A stretch of 64,000 nt of DNA from contig JABYQN010000004.1 of the NCBI GenBank assembly GCA_022606135.1, forward strand, positions 1,178,001 through 1,242,000, given 5' to 3'. Below, in pieces: positions 1-11,349 of the stretch (within the stretch, counting starts at the first letter, position 1; every line of letters begins with the position of its first letter). The DNA comes from Fomes fomentarius. Taxonomy: Eukaryota; Basidiomycota; Agaricomycetes; Polyporales; Polyporaceae. Position numbers and translations under genes: made by a program. The notes beneath the pieces were generated by a model, which saw only the letters and a list, made by a program, of their open reading frames with translations, was not told where the DNA came from and did not search any database.

Positions 1-32
1 ATGAAGAGAAAGAGGCCGAAATTGGGGGAATT

Positions 33-640
33 ACTGAGTAAGCCTCGCGTTGCTCTTGGATCCGCGACTTACACCGTCTGGATCAGGATGAAGATGTCGC
101 GGAACAGCCGTGAGTGCTCCCGGATATGGCAGTTACGGTCAGAACAACGTCGGATGTCAGATCGGCCTGGGATATGAAGCCGTTAAATCGTGGAGCTCAG
201 TTGCGTTCAGAACCACTTTAATAAGCAGATCAGGTGACAGATGAGTCGTGCCATCGGCCATTCCTTGAATTGCTTAGTCATTTAGCAAAAGTGGTCAGCT
301 AGTAGTTCGAGTCTCGACAGCTGCACGACTATCGGTCTGCGGGAGGTGAGTTATGAATCTGTATCGATCCATTAGAGACATATACAAGGACAAAGTTACA
401 GGCATACCCGTATGATCCACTTCCATGTCCTGGTAAACAGGGGCATGAACGAGACTATGACGTTCAACAGAACCGCGGATAGTGGACGCCTGCTGATTCC
501 TGGCTCTGATGGTGTCGATTTGTGTCTCAGTGAGCCATAACCTGTGATAGTATGCTGTAGGCTGGGTGTGAGTCTGGGCCTGAAGTGCACATAACGACGA
601 TGTTCACATACCCGACCAGTCTACTCTTACTGACGTAGCT
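33..640 (-). repeat. Dispersed repeat, copy R1 (F-box 3' end and flank)
   Basis: This stretch, beginning ACTGAGTAAGCC, is clearly similar by eye to 55350-55675 (R2) and 57365-58024 (R3). Shared blocks include CACGGAACAGCCGTGAGT-like and GGGGCATGAACGAGA-like strings. The first half (33-300) occurs in all three copies. The second half (about 395-640) is shared only with R3 and contains the last exon and last intron of the F-box-like gene. R1 is the only copy attached to an intact gene, so it is probably the source. No terminal inverted repeats or target-site duplications were recognised. Confidence 0.75.
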
Positions 641-1862
641 GAGTGTAGACGGTTGGGGAGCCGACGGACCATCTCTCCCTTCCACCACAGCGCGTTATGG
701 CTTCGGTCGTTCTCCTTGAGGCAATACTCCAGCTCGGATATTTGGGGAAACCTGTCTAGTATCTCCAGCATCTGCGTCCCAACAAGGAGGTTCAGTAGGC
801 CGGCGCGATCCACAAAGTATGCCTGGCCAATGAAGGGTCGAACAGTGATGTGTATCTCACGCAGAGCAGTACTCGACGCGATATTCTGCATGATAGAGAA
901 CAGCAGCCTGATTCTGCTCATGGATTGAGGGGTGTAACCCTCATCTGCCTTGTTGATGACGAAGTCAATTTCGAGTGTTCTCAACCGTCCGAAGTTCTGC
1001 ATGCATTGCAGGGCTCCATCTGCAAATAATGTGTGAGACAATACAGGCTGCGGGATGACGAGGTCATGAGACCAAAGAAACCTACCTGAGACTCTATCGA
1101 GGCTATACTGCATGTACAACCCGAGATCGACAACATTCTCTCCAAAGTAGCGCGGAGGGTAGTTGATAGCTACAGTGCGGTTCTGGAGGGTTATTCATTC
1201 ACGGAGCTAGCATGGAGTGTTCATCTCATTCTACATACATATAGGATAAGCTTTCTCAGAGGTTTGAATGCGCCCAACCTCCCTATACGCGGCGGCCATG
1301 TGTTAGGGGTATGATGGTTACCTTCGTTCAGGGGGCTGGCAAGAGAGAGTTTTCGCAGTTTGACGAGTGATGGGATGAAGCGCAGGAGCGATAGTGTTGT
1401 TGCCGATGATAGTGCTAGATACAGCTCGACGATGCCCATCGAAGACATTGCAATCAGGTCAGTGCCTGCATAGCGAGGGGGATAGGCCGTCCAATCGGAG
1501 GTGTAAAGGTCCAATGTAACACAGTTCTTGAGCAGCCGGGGAAGAGGCGGCCTCGCGAACGGAACATATGTGTTATAATCGTTCACGACTCGGAGCCTGG
1601 TGATCAGCTGTGCGAGATACGGGGCGCCGTGCAGTGTTCGCAGAAGAAGGTCGACATGTGATGCCTTTTCAAGGATTGTTTCGTGTAGGAGATTGAATCG
1701 ACTTCGAGGTAGCCAGGTGGAACAGACCAGGGCGGTCCGACACCAGACCCGATAGCAATTGGGGTCCATCACTCGGCGGTCTTCAGTGGATCTATCGTCG
1801 TCCACGTAGCAAGCGTCGATGATTTGCTCGCAGATTTCAGTGGGAAAACGACTGTGATCCAT
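295..1862 (-). CDS. F-box-like protein
   Basis: Spliced model with three exons, 1862-1239, 1182-635 and 541-295, giving 472 residues with all phases closing. The N-terminus (FPTEICEQIIDAC, then ALVCSTWLPRSRFNLL) matches the degenerate F-box-like pattern common in polypore proteins. The rest is leucine-rich and resembles the irregular repeat region of such proteins. F-box proteins usually present substrates to an SCF ubiquitin ligase, but no substrate can be inferred. Intron 1 (1238-1183) has a GTATGT donor and ends CAG. Intron 2 (634-542) has a GTCAGTAAG donor. The third exon is supported because its reading frame is conserved in a separate copy near 57.8 kb (shared QDMEVD-x-TGM motif). The start is the first Met before the F-box. 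Such genes belong to large, fast-evolving families, so a non-ubiquitin role is possible. Confidence 0.65.
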
Positions 1863-2793
1863 GTCGGATGCGAATGGGATAGAAGGAGGTAACTAGGAAA
1901 GGGAACCGTCCGAGTCAGCACTTCACCTCGCGTTTGGCACAGCTAGCTGCAAGCTGGTTATATGTGTATCGAAGCGCCGAGCAAGTCTAGGTTGTGCTCG
2001 GCGCTTAAGTAATTTTCACGCTCAGGTTCTGGCTTAACCTCATCCGAATGAGCCGATCTTCGAGTGCTGACAGACTGCACTAATCGATTGCGACTCTACG
2101 AGTCCGCGGATTGTGCCAACTTGAACTTGTGATGCATATAGATCATAGAAGGCGGTCAACGCACCGATGCCCTTGCTCGTCACAATACGGCTGGCCGACT
2201 ACTTCCATTCTCGGGGACCTTGGAGGTACTCACAGCCTGGAGAGTCATGCCAGCAGCCCCGTTCTCTTGCCTGGACCCCGCAGACCCGGGCCCAACCTGA
2301 GGTCTCCCGAGCGGCAGAACACCTGAACGCCGGCCTGGAGATGTCCATCGATATCAAACTTCTGCTATTTTCCGCTTCATATCTACATATATACAAATAC
2401 GCGATACGCCGAATCGTACGGATAAATTACATGTAATGGTACAGTTTATTATGTGCAGCAGCCACGGGATTCGGACATCCATATCCCATCATTAGGTGGC
2501 AAGGCGAACTTCTTCCGAGCGAATCCGAACAGCAGCGAGGAATGAAGGTAGACGACAGCAGACAGGAGTAGTTATAGGCCTATAGGTGTGGCGTGCGATG
2601 ATCCCATAGAGTCCTAGTAGGTGGTAGATGCCTATCATCCACGCACCGCGAGCAACCGGTCCAGTACGAGTAGGGAGCAAATGCCCCCTATCCGGGTATC
2701 ATCGTGATTAGAAGGCGTCATGGCCGAGTCGATACGACGCGGCGGTCAAACATGAAGTCCAGACTCGAACCCCTCATCACTCGGTCATCGTGA
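1863..2793. other. Intergenic, no gene seen
   Basis: Upstream of the F-box-like gene and downstream of the coiled-coil gene, both on the minus strand. Only short unsupported reading frames occur. A GGTTCGAGT string on the minus strand near 2765 resembles a tRNA T-loop but has no pairing stem. Confidence 0.5.
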
Positions 2794-4517
2794 TCATCCG
2801 CGCTCGATCACGTCCATCGCGGAGTCGAGCAGGACCTTGGGCAGCAGCAGCATCCTGCTCTCGAACACGTCGCTCTCCGTGCTATTCTCCGCAAGGCCGC
2901 CGCTACTCCGGGTGTCCCGGTGCGTAACGCACCGCAGGCCCAATTCTGTGGCGCATAGGACTCTGCCCGAGTCCGACGGGCCGCTCGCTCTCCCGTTCCC
3001 GTTTGTCAACGCGCCATTGCCATTGACCTGAGCGTGATGGCTCATGTCCGAGAAGGCGGAGAGTTGTGAAGTGTGGTCGTCCTCGTGCTCGCCTTCACGC
3101 ATCTTGTTGAGCATGCGTCCGGGCTCGAACTGCACGCCGCAATCCACGACGAGTACCTCGAACGACGTGGATAAGATCTCCTCGCGGGTGACGCGAGCGA
3201 GCTTGTACGTTGCTTCGGCAATGCGTCGAAGTTGCGCGTGAAGAGAGGAGTCGGAGGCGGTGGGGGAATTTGCCGATCCGCATAGATTGAAGACGGCACT
3301 AGACCAGCGGGACATAGTGGTCACAAGTTCGCTGACGGCGTATTCTTCTAGACCGGGGTACAGCATACGTATTGAGCGGTGAGTGAGGGCACGCCATCGT
3401 GATGAGGTCGCTTGCGGCTCTGAAGAAGTAGCCAAAACAGCTCAAGAAGGATATCTCAGGTGGAGGTGGCATATGACGTACCAGTTGACTGCATATGGGC
3501 TAGAATACGCGAGAGAAGCGCGTCGAGTTTCGAGGGGAAACCAACACAAAATAATGATAGTGAACGGGCACAGCAAGTCGCGATGCTCGCCTGTAAAGCT
3601 AGTTGCACCAGGATGGGGTCTTGGGTATGATCACGAAGTGCAAGGATGCGAGAGAATGCAGGGCCGAGCCAGGGCGTGATGTTTTCTTGCTCAGGCTTAA
3701 TTCCGATGTGAGCCTTTGCCTTTGCACGTTTTGCAAACGTACAGGACTCCGTGGCGGCGGCGGCGAACTGGGTAATTTCGGCGTTGAGGTCATCGACCGC
3801 CTGGATGATTTGCGCACCAGACCAGCTGTCAGTCTTTGTCATGAAGACGTCCAAGCTCCGGGCACGCGCATAGTGCTCGGCGTCGAGCGTCATCGCAGGA
3901 CCAAGGGGCAAGGGAGGTACCTCATCTGATCGCCTCGCCGACCGTCTGCTCCTGCTCCTGTCCCGATGCCGCCTCCCATGGCTCCCCACACCGTGATCGT
4001 CCCCCACACCGAGCTGGGACCTCTCCCTGCTGACACTCCTGCTCTTCGCACGGGCCTCATCACGCTCAGCGAGAAGACGATCGCGCTCGGCGCGGAGGAT
4101 GTCGATCTCACGGTCCTTCATCCTCAAGGCATCCTGCATCTCGCGGAGCGTCTTCTCCAGCGCCTTGTACCGCTCCGCGAGCTTCATCACCTCGGAGTGG
4201 ACGTGCGTCCGTGCTGCGTCGCGCTGCGCCAGTACGTTATCCAGTGCGAGCGACAAGGTTGAGTGCGGGGGCGTGCGTGCAGAGACGGGCGCGGTGCGAT
4301 AGCCGTTCTGGGGGTGGGAGCTGCGTTCGCGGCGTTCGGCGGTGGCCAGCTTCAGGCGGAGGGCACTGCACTCGCGTGTAAGTTTCGCGATGGGGTCTGT
4401 GACGGGAGAGAGGTCGTTCGAGTCGAGTCGATACCGTGGTCGTGAAGGCGCGGGAATGTATGGGCCGCGAAGAGTGTAGAACTCGACGGTGGCGTCTGGA
4501 GAAAGCTGAAGACGCAT
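2794..4517 (-). CDS. Unknown coiled-coil/RS-rich protein
   Basis: Two exons (4517-3482 and 3419-2794) joined by a 62-nt intron with a GTACGT donor and CAG acceptor give 553 residues. I do not recognise the family. Visible parts are an N-terminal stretch starting MRLQLSPDATVEFYTLRGPY, a strongly heptad-like coiled coil at about residues 100-165 (ERYKALEKTLREMQDAL), a short Arg/Ser-rich basic patch (RDRSRSRRSARRS) that could be a nuclear signal, and a mostly helical second half with RMLYPGLEEYAV and VTREEILSTSFEVLVVDCG. The tail is Gly/Asn/Ser-rich. The start Met is the first in frame and follows a pyrimidine-rich leader. The coiled coil suggests self-association or a scaffold role. The function is unknown. 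Confidence 0.7.
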
Positions 4518-5329
4518 CGTGAGAGGTCGGCGAATGAGTGGGAGGGCCAGAGAGGGTGAGACTTACGAGTTGTAGTTCAGAAAAGGGCCTAATAAGGGCG
4601 GGACAAACGCAGGCTGGTGGAGGTCGTGGTGAGCAGTGCGGTGGTAGCTTCCAAACACGTTGGTGGCGGCGTGAACTCGGAGATCGCAAACGCGTGTCCA
4701 CCGGCGTCTCTGGAGACCTTTCTTGTTGAACGAAGTAACATTTGAGCTCTGTCCTATGCACTCGCAAAGTTCATGCATGGTGCAACAAATCCAACTATCT
4801 AGCATTCCCTATTATCGCTACAGTAGGCTACAGTCAGTGGCTGCACATTTTCCCGATTTCCACCTAGACGCCGTTGCGCTGTAGACCCGAGTCACAAGGG
4901 CTTTCAAGCTGACACATCACAGCGAGTCTGGATTATGTGAAGGAGTGATGGCGATAGATCATAGAACCATGCTGTTTGCAAGTTGCAACGGATCTTCGTG
5001 AACTAGATAAGATACGCGGTGGTTGGCTGGCTTGAAGACAGCTGACCCACGAACCCACTGCATCGCAAAGACTCGACGTATGTACGCATGCTATCCGGAT
5101 TTGCGGTTAACCTCTGTACATATAATGACACATGCACTAGGAACGACCTGCATGTTCTCTGGCGAACGGAGCACGCTGCAAGTTATCTCAGCGGCGTTTC
5201 GACCTTCAGCCTTAGCCTTTCTAGGGAGCAAGGTGTGGTTATCGATGTCACATTTGTAGCATCCAATAGAACGATGCGTCCTGGGGTTAAGTTTTCCCGC
5301 CCCAATATGGCGGTGGTAAGCTTGCCTCA

Positions 5330-5991
5330 CTATGCGTGAAACCCTAGTACCACCGTTTGCGGATTGGGTCGAGCACGTACGGTTTGTGGTGACGTATTCA
5401 AGCCTACTGAGCATGCTTTTCGGTCTCTCCTCGTACCCAAGCCTGGATATTGATCGCCCTGGAATCTAGAACAGCCGTGCGACCCAAGGACAACTTGAAA
5501 CCACCACACTGTTCGACGCGATTCCTGGCGCTGCATCGCCTGTGGCCGACCAACCTTCGCCCATTGAACTTAACCGGATATCGTGTAGAACAGAGCGTGC
5601 AAGCCTCGAGTCTGTTGTGGCAACAATCGATGATCACAGCAGTGCTGAGACGTCTTCGTGGACAGTTGTCATTCGCGTCTTCCTTCTTGAGGCTGGACAG
5701 GTCTCCTGAACGCTGATCCTAGACACGATTGTGGGCCATTTATGACACATACGCTTCCAGATTATCGCACCCGTTGCTGCGGCAAGTATTCAGAGCAAGT
5801 CCACTGTATTTCCGGGCGGGATCTCCCAAGGCAGAGTCTCGGCGGGCACTTGGATAGAAGTTCTCGCTGTCAGCGGATCTGGTGCTTCTGAGCGTTCCGG
5901 AGGCCATCCCGGACGATGTGTGCTCAATTGACCGTATCTTGAGGGCAATGCGATATTGCTCCGTGATTTGACATACATCCGGGATCGTCAA
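5330..5991 (+). pseudogene. Possible gene relic
   Basis: Open frames without good starts read LFDAIPGAASPVADQPSPI and SSWTVVIRVFLLEAGQVS, then a possible GT..AG intron and another open piece with LVLLSVPEAIPDDV. The upstream in-frame piece (SMLFGLSSYPSLDIDRPGI) is cut by a TAG. Composition looks protein-like, but stops and frame changes prevent one model. I do not recognise the family. It lies in the 1.8-kb gap between two divergent genes. The remainder of 4518-6237 shows nothing else. Confidence 0.25.
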
Positions 5992-6237
5992 GTCGAAGTC
6001 TGGTCAAGGCGCAGTTCGTCCCAGGATGGCTCTAGGCGGGTAGGGGCGAATCCACGCCACAACCGCGTTTTCGGGGCGTGTTTCTTACGTAAGTTGGCGG
6101 ATGGGCGACTAACGCGCAAAAGGACATGTCTGCGTGCACGCCGTGGAAGAGAACATCAATTAGCAGCCATGCCTCGTGGCAATTTCTTTCTTGCAGCTCT
6201 CTCTCCTCTTCCTACCCACGCAGCCCTCCAGCGTGTT

Positions 6238-6244
6238 TATATAA
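6238..6244 (+). promoter_or_regulatory. TATA box of Hsp70-like gene
   Basis: TATATAA lies 86 nt before the start codon at 6330 and is followed by a pyrimidine-rich leader. I saw no convincing heat-shock element array (alternating GAA/TTC) upstream. Confidence 0.5.
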
Positions 6245-6329
6245 TTGCCCCTTCGCCCCCGAGCTTCCGGTCTATCAGTTATCTTCACCCCTTCCCGACC
6301 GCGACGCCCCACCCTCGCGATCGCCCACC

Positions 6330-9300
6330 ATGAAACCCGCGTCGGGTACCCGCAAGCCGTATATCGGCAACACTCGCAGCCTCGTACTCGCGCTTGACGT
6401 CGGAACGACGTTCAGCGGTGTCTCGTACGCAATCCTCGAGCCGGGAGAAATCCCCAAGATTCATGGAGTCACTCGGTCAGTATCCCGCTCTGCTGGAAAC
6501 GTCGCGCACACTCAACGAGGAAACAATTAGCTTCCCGGGGCAGGAACATGTCGCGGGCAACTCCAAGATCCCCTCTATCATGTACTACGACCGTAACGGA
6601 GCGATGCAGGTCGCTGGCGCAGAGGCAGAGAACGCCTCGACAGTCGCGATGGCGGAAGACGAGGGCTGGGTCAAGGCCGAACTGTACGTCCGCACTATGT
6701 GCTATTGTTCTTCCGGTCGTCGGGCTCACCATGCGAAGCTTCAAGCTGCGGCTACGACCGAAGAGCATGAAGCTTAAGATGAACGGAATGCGCCTCGCTC
6801 CGCTCCCACACGGGAAGACCGCAGTAGATGTCTTCGGCGACTTCCTCTCGTATCTCTTCCGGTGTACGCGTTCGTTTATCATTGATACACATGCGAACGG
6901 ACATGCGGTGTGGCGAGCAGTCGAACACGACGTCCAAATCGTGCTCAGCCATCCGAACGGCTGGGAGGGGGCGCAGCAGTCGAAGATGCGGAGAGCAGCG
7001 GTATACGGCGGGCTCATCCCCGATACAGACGAGGGGAAGGCGCGGATACGCTTTGTGACTGAAGGAGAAGCGAGCTTGCATGCGTGCGTGCTCAACGGCC
7101 TCGCCGCGGACGTGCTATCAGTGAGTAGCGTTCATGCTATGTGTTCCGACGGTTCGCTTAACTTCAAGCAGAATCCATCTGGACATGGATTCATCGTTGC
7201 AGATGCTGGTGGAGGCACGTTGGACATTAGTTCCTATGCCATCCGCGGCACCTCTCCACTCATCATTGAGGAGGTTGCGCCCCCAGACTGTAAGAAATTT
7301 GTCCAGCGTCTTGCTTCCCATTTTCACTTTTGAGTTTAGGTGTGTTCGCTGGATCCGTATTCGTCAGTCGGAGAGCGCGCGCATTCCTAGAGGGCAAGTC
7401 AATGTCTACTCCACCTTTCGCATGGCTATAACCTGACAGAACCTCTCAGAGAAGCTGAAGAACTCTAAATACGGTACACCCGACTCCCTTGATCACATCA
7501 CCAAGCGATTCGATGAGACCACCAAGCGGCTTTTCCGCGAGCCTAAGGACCTTCAGTTCGTGCCGTTCGGTTCACCTCTCGACAAGGACATGAGCGTAGG
7601 CATTCGAGGCGGACAGCTGAAGCTCACTGGGTGAGTGTAGCCCCTGTTCCTCTGAACGCACCATGGTGCTCACAACAAATACAGTTCTGAGGTTGCCGCG
7701 CTCTTCGAACCATCCATCGAGGCTGCGGTTTCGTCTATCAAGTCGCAGATACAGGCATCCGGTGGCGTTGTCAAGTCTGTCTGGCTTGTAGGAGGGTTCG
7801 CGGCAAGTCCGTGGCTCTTCAGTCAGCTCCAAGATCGGCTCTCGCGGTATCACGTCGTTGTTAGCCGACCAGATACGCAGACGTGCGTAATACCTCTACT
7901 GCATCCTCTCAGAATACTGACCACAACATTCAGTTCCAAGGCAGTCGCGGATGGTGCTATCGGTTTCTACTGCGACCACCACGTCTCTGCACGCGTATCC
8001 AAGTTCATGTACGGCGTCGAGTACCTGCGGGAGTTCGACCCCAAAGACGAGGAGCACGTTGCACGCAAGCACCGCTTGTTCGAGATGCCTTCGGGTCCGA
8101 AGCTCCTGCCTGACGCCTTCGACTGCATTCTCGCACGCAGCGTTAAGGTCAAGGAGTCTAACGTGTTCAGCCGCAAATATTGCACAGAGGTCACCAGCCT
8201 GTCGACGCTCTCTGTCTTCGAAGTCGAGGTCTGGTGCTTCCGTGGGGGCGACATGATCCCGAAGTGGATCCACCGGTCATCGGAGGAGTTCTCAACGTTG
8301 TGCTATGTCCGTGCAGATCTGTCACCGTTGGCGAGTAGCGCTCAGGCGAAGTCCGGGCGGGGTGGCAAGACGTACTGGACGATCATTTTCAGCATCGAAA
8401 TCCACTTCGGTCTGACCGAATTCAAAGCTCGGATCAAGTGGGTCGACAACGTACGTTAAGTATCTATCTTGTAGATGTTCACTGGACTGACGTGCTTTGG
8501 TGTTCGTTTGCGTTTTAGGGCAAGACGAGATAGTACGTCGATCTCACTCCAGCATATGTGTACTGCTAACATCTGCTTGTAGCGGACCTGCCTCTATCGT
8601 CTACAACGAGAGTGGTCACCGTGCCGAGGAAGACGAACCGGACAGCTCTCCAGAAGACAACGTCAGCGTTTTGTCCTCTCCTTCAGATCGTGGACTGTCG
8701 CGTTCAGTTTCTCAAGCTCCGTCGCGAGACCCCAGCGTGCGCAGTGGCCGTCCATCAACTTACGCCTCTCCTCGGGTCCCGCCTCAGACGGTCGAGGCCC
8801 CTCCAGTTGGCTCACGTGGCTTCGAGGTCGAGCGCACGCGCACGACATCGACGTCTTCGAGCAGCCATTCGAAGGGGAAGTCCCGCGAGATCCCTATGAG
8901 CGGTCACCAGACGCCACGCTCAGGGCCCGTACCAGAACCCATGCGTGCAGGCGACCGGTCTGTCAACGTGTCTGGTCGTTCCGCAGAATCTGGCAGAAGT
9001 GGAGCCACTCGCCTCGGCGAGCAGCTCAGCGCGATCTGGGGCAATGCTCCAAACGTGCCTTCGCCGCTTGCTGAGAATCCTCCGTACAATGGGTACTCGC
9101 AACAACCGTCCAGGCACGAGACGAAACCCCACACGCCGAAGCAGCCCACGCCGCCCACGATGTCCAAGCAACCCACGCCGCCCACTGCATCCAGTCTCCA
9201 GACACCTATCATGGCGCCCCCGCCGTTAGCTCCATTTGAGGCGCCTGTTCCCCGTCCACCATCAGTTCTGTCTTACGCGACGCCCGCTCCGCCGTCTGCT

Positions 9301-10833
9301 GCACCATCCAAACCGCCAACCCCTCCTCCAGCTGCTCCGCCCGTCAAGGCCACTCCCGCATCCTCAAAGATCCCGACCCCTACCAAGGGAGCTACGCCTG
9401 CAAAGTCCAAAGCTGCCTCCAAGGCTGCTACGCCCGCTTGGGGCTCGAAAGTTCCGACACCTTCACAGTCCAAGGTTGCGACCCCCAGGGCGTTGTCTAA
9501 GGCTGCCACACCCAATGCTGCCACGCCTCGCGCTGTCACCCCGCCGCCCGAGCCTCAGCCCGAGCCTGAACCCGAACCCGCGCCTGCTCCTCGCGAGCCT
9601 ACCCCTGAGCCTCCCGCACCCCAGCCGGAAGCAACTCCCGTTCAATTTGAAGAGGCTCCTGCGCCTACGTCAGCGCTGTTTGGCGACGTGCCCCCCATTG
9701 TCCATCCATCAGGAGAATATGACGACGACGGGATTGTTCCTCCTCTCCCCGGATCCCTCGATGGGAACCCTGCTGCCGTCATGTCACCCATGGCCGACCT
9801 CTGGACGACATCCGTGCCCGAAGCGGCTGCCCCGCCGACAAGCCAGGGACTGTTCTCCGACTTCCTCTCGGGCCCGACCTGGGCCAACCCTGCGTCGAAG
9901 CTCGGTGGATTCGGGTTCGGGGGCAATAGCAATGGCGGCGGAGGCGGAGGATTCGGCAGCTTCGGTGGCTTCGGCTGGGGCGGCAACAACAATCCAGCGG
10001 CGGCTGAGGAGGAGAGGCAGCAGAAGGAGGAGCAGGAGCGGTTGCAGCGCGAGGAGGAGGAGCGCCAGCGGTTTGCGGCTGAGGAGGCTGAGCGCCAGCG
10101 GGTAGCGGAGGAGGAGGAAGCTGCGCGCAAGGCCGAGGAGGAGAAGACGAAGGAGGAGGAGGATGACTGGTACGGCGGTGGCAAGAAGAAGCCGGCGAAG
10201 AAGATGACGAAGCGCGAGCAGCTACTGGCCAAGAAGGCTGAGGAGAAGGAGCGTAAGGCAAAGGAGGATGAAGAGCGCAAAGCGGCTGAAGCTGTCGAGG
10301 CTGCTAAGCTGGCGGCTGAGGCCGCCGACGCTGCTCAAAAAGCGGAAGAGCACGCTGCAGTGGAGGCACGCCAGGCTGAGGCCGACGCTGCCGCGGCTCT
10401 CCAGAAGGCCGATGAGGAGGCGGAGGAGGCGAAGAAGGCTCAGGAGCTCGCTGATGCTGCACTTGCACACGTAGCGACTCCCGCGGAGGCCGCTGTTGCT
10501 GCTGAACTCGTCGCCGAGGCGCAACAAGCTCAGGTTGAGGCCGTTGTCGCGGCGCAAGAGGCGCAGGCAGAAGTTGCGGAAGCTGTACAGAAGGAAGGGG
10601 AAGAAGTGGCGGCGGCGGAGGCAGCTGACAACGCTGAAGACGAAGCCAAAAAGCTGTTGGAGGAGGCGCAGCAGGCCCTCGACGAAGACTGGGGGATGCC
10701 CGTCAAAACCAAAAAGAAGAAGGGTGGTGCGAATGCGATTGGAGCCACGGAAGCGCTCTCTCGTCAAGCCTCCGAAGCCCCCTCCGACGGTTTCGCGGCT
10801 GCTGGCAAGAAGAAGAAAGGCAAGAAGAAGTGA
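6330..10833 (+). CDS. HSPA12-type Hsp70 ATPase fused to Pro-rich and Glu/Ala/Lys-rich tail
   Basis: Ten exons: 6330-6475, 6531-6683, 6739-7120, 7172-7289, 7340-7393, 7450-7630, 7685-7882, 7934-8450, 8519-8532 and 8583-10833. They close in frame to 1337 residues. Residues 1 to about 597 are a divergent actin/Hsp70-fold ATPase. Motifs are phosphate loop 1 LALDVGTTFSGVSYA (about 20-34), phosphate loop 2 VADAGGGTLDISSY (about 236-249), the adenosine motif VWLVGGFAASPWL, and the family-typical end GPASIVYNE. There is no standard Hsp70 substrate-binding domain. Instead a tail of about 740 residues follows: Ser-rich, then Pro/Thr repeats (KQPTPPT), a Gly/Phe-rich patch, and a long E/A/K/R-rich helical segment ending in poly-Lys (KKKKGKKK). 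Exon 9 is a 14-nt microexon and the intron at 7394-7449 is GC-AG. The role is probably an ATP-dependent chaperone or scaffold. The tail suggests coiled-coil or nucleic-acid contact. Confidence 0.85.
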
Positions 10834-11349
10834 GCGAGGATGGATACGACTCACGACACGACCTCCGGCGACGGGATACTGAACGCCCGAGGATCACCAT
10901 ACACACGGCCTGTACGACGATGGACGAACGAACACGACACCCTGTTTCTGCTAGATCTGTTGTTGTATCTTTTGGATGGTCGATCTTTGCTGTTTGTATG
11001 CTTAGCCACTTGTTCTAGTACCTCTGTTATTGGTATCTTGCATTTGTACATAGATTGTAATGACCGTCTCGCGCTGCCTGGTTGTTCTCCGTTGCGCTTC
11101 TTAGGAGATATACCGATCTGTTGACTTCGACTTAGCAAATGGGCGGCTCTATTCGCACACGTGACCCGACGCTGCGTTCGAAGTCCCCGGAATCGCCGTG
11201 TGGCTTGACCTGCTTTCAGTTCGTTCTCTCCTTTACGGATGCTCCTCATTGACTTGACGGCTCGTCGCTACTCGGCACAAGTGTGGGGTTGTCAACAAAT
11301 GCAAGTCATCTCCAAGGCTCACGATCCTTCACCTGCAGTATATAGCACG
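10834..11349. other. Intergenic between two plus-strand genes
   Basis: Holds the 3' flank of the Hsp70-like gene and the promoter of the next gene. A TATA-like AGTATATAGCACG lies at about 11337-11349, directly before the chosen start at 11350. That is close for a TATA box, so the true start may be a later Met. No gene seen. Confidence 0.4.

Noticed and set aside
2755..2790. tRNA-like GGTTCGAGT on the minus strand
   Set aside because: The flanking 5-nt segments do not pair, and no acceptor or anticodon stem is found around it.
6235..6330. Heat-shock elements upstream of the Hsp70-like gene
   Set aside because: Isolated TTC and GAA triplets occur but not in the alternating 5-nt spacing required.
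9236..10105. 289-codon frame rich in Arg/Leu/Pro
   Set aside because: It is a shifted reading of the Pro-rich Hsp70-like tail with no independent start or motif.
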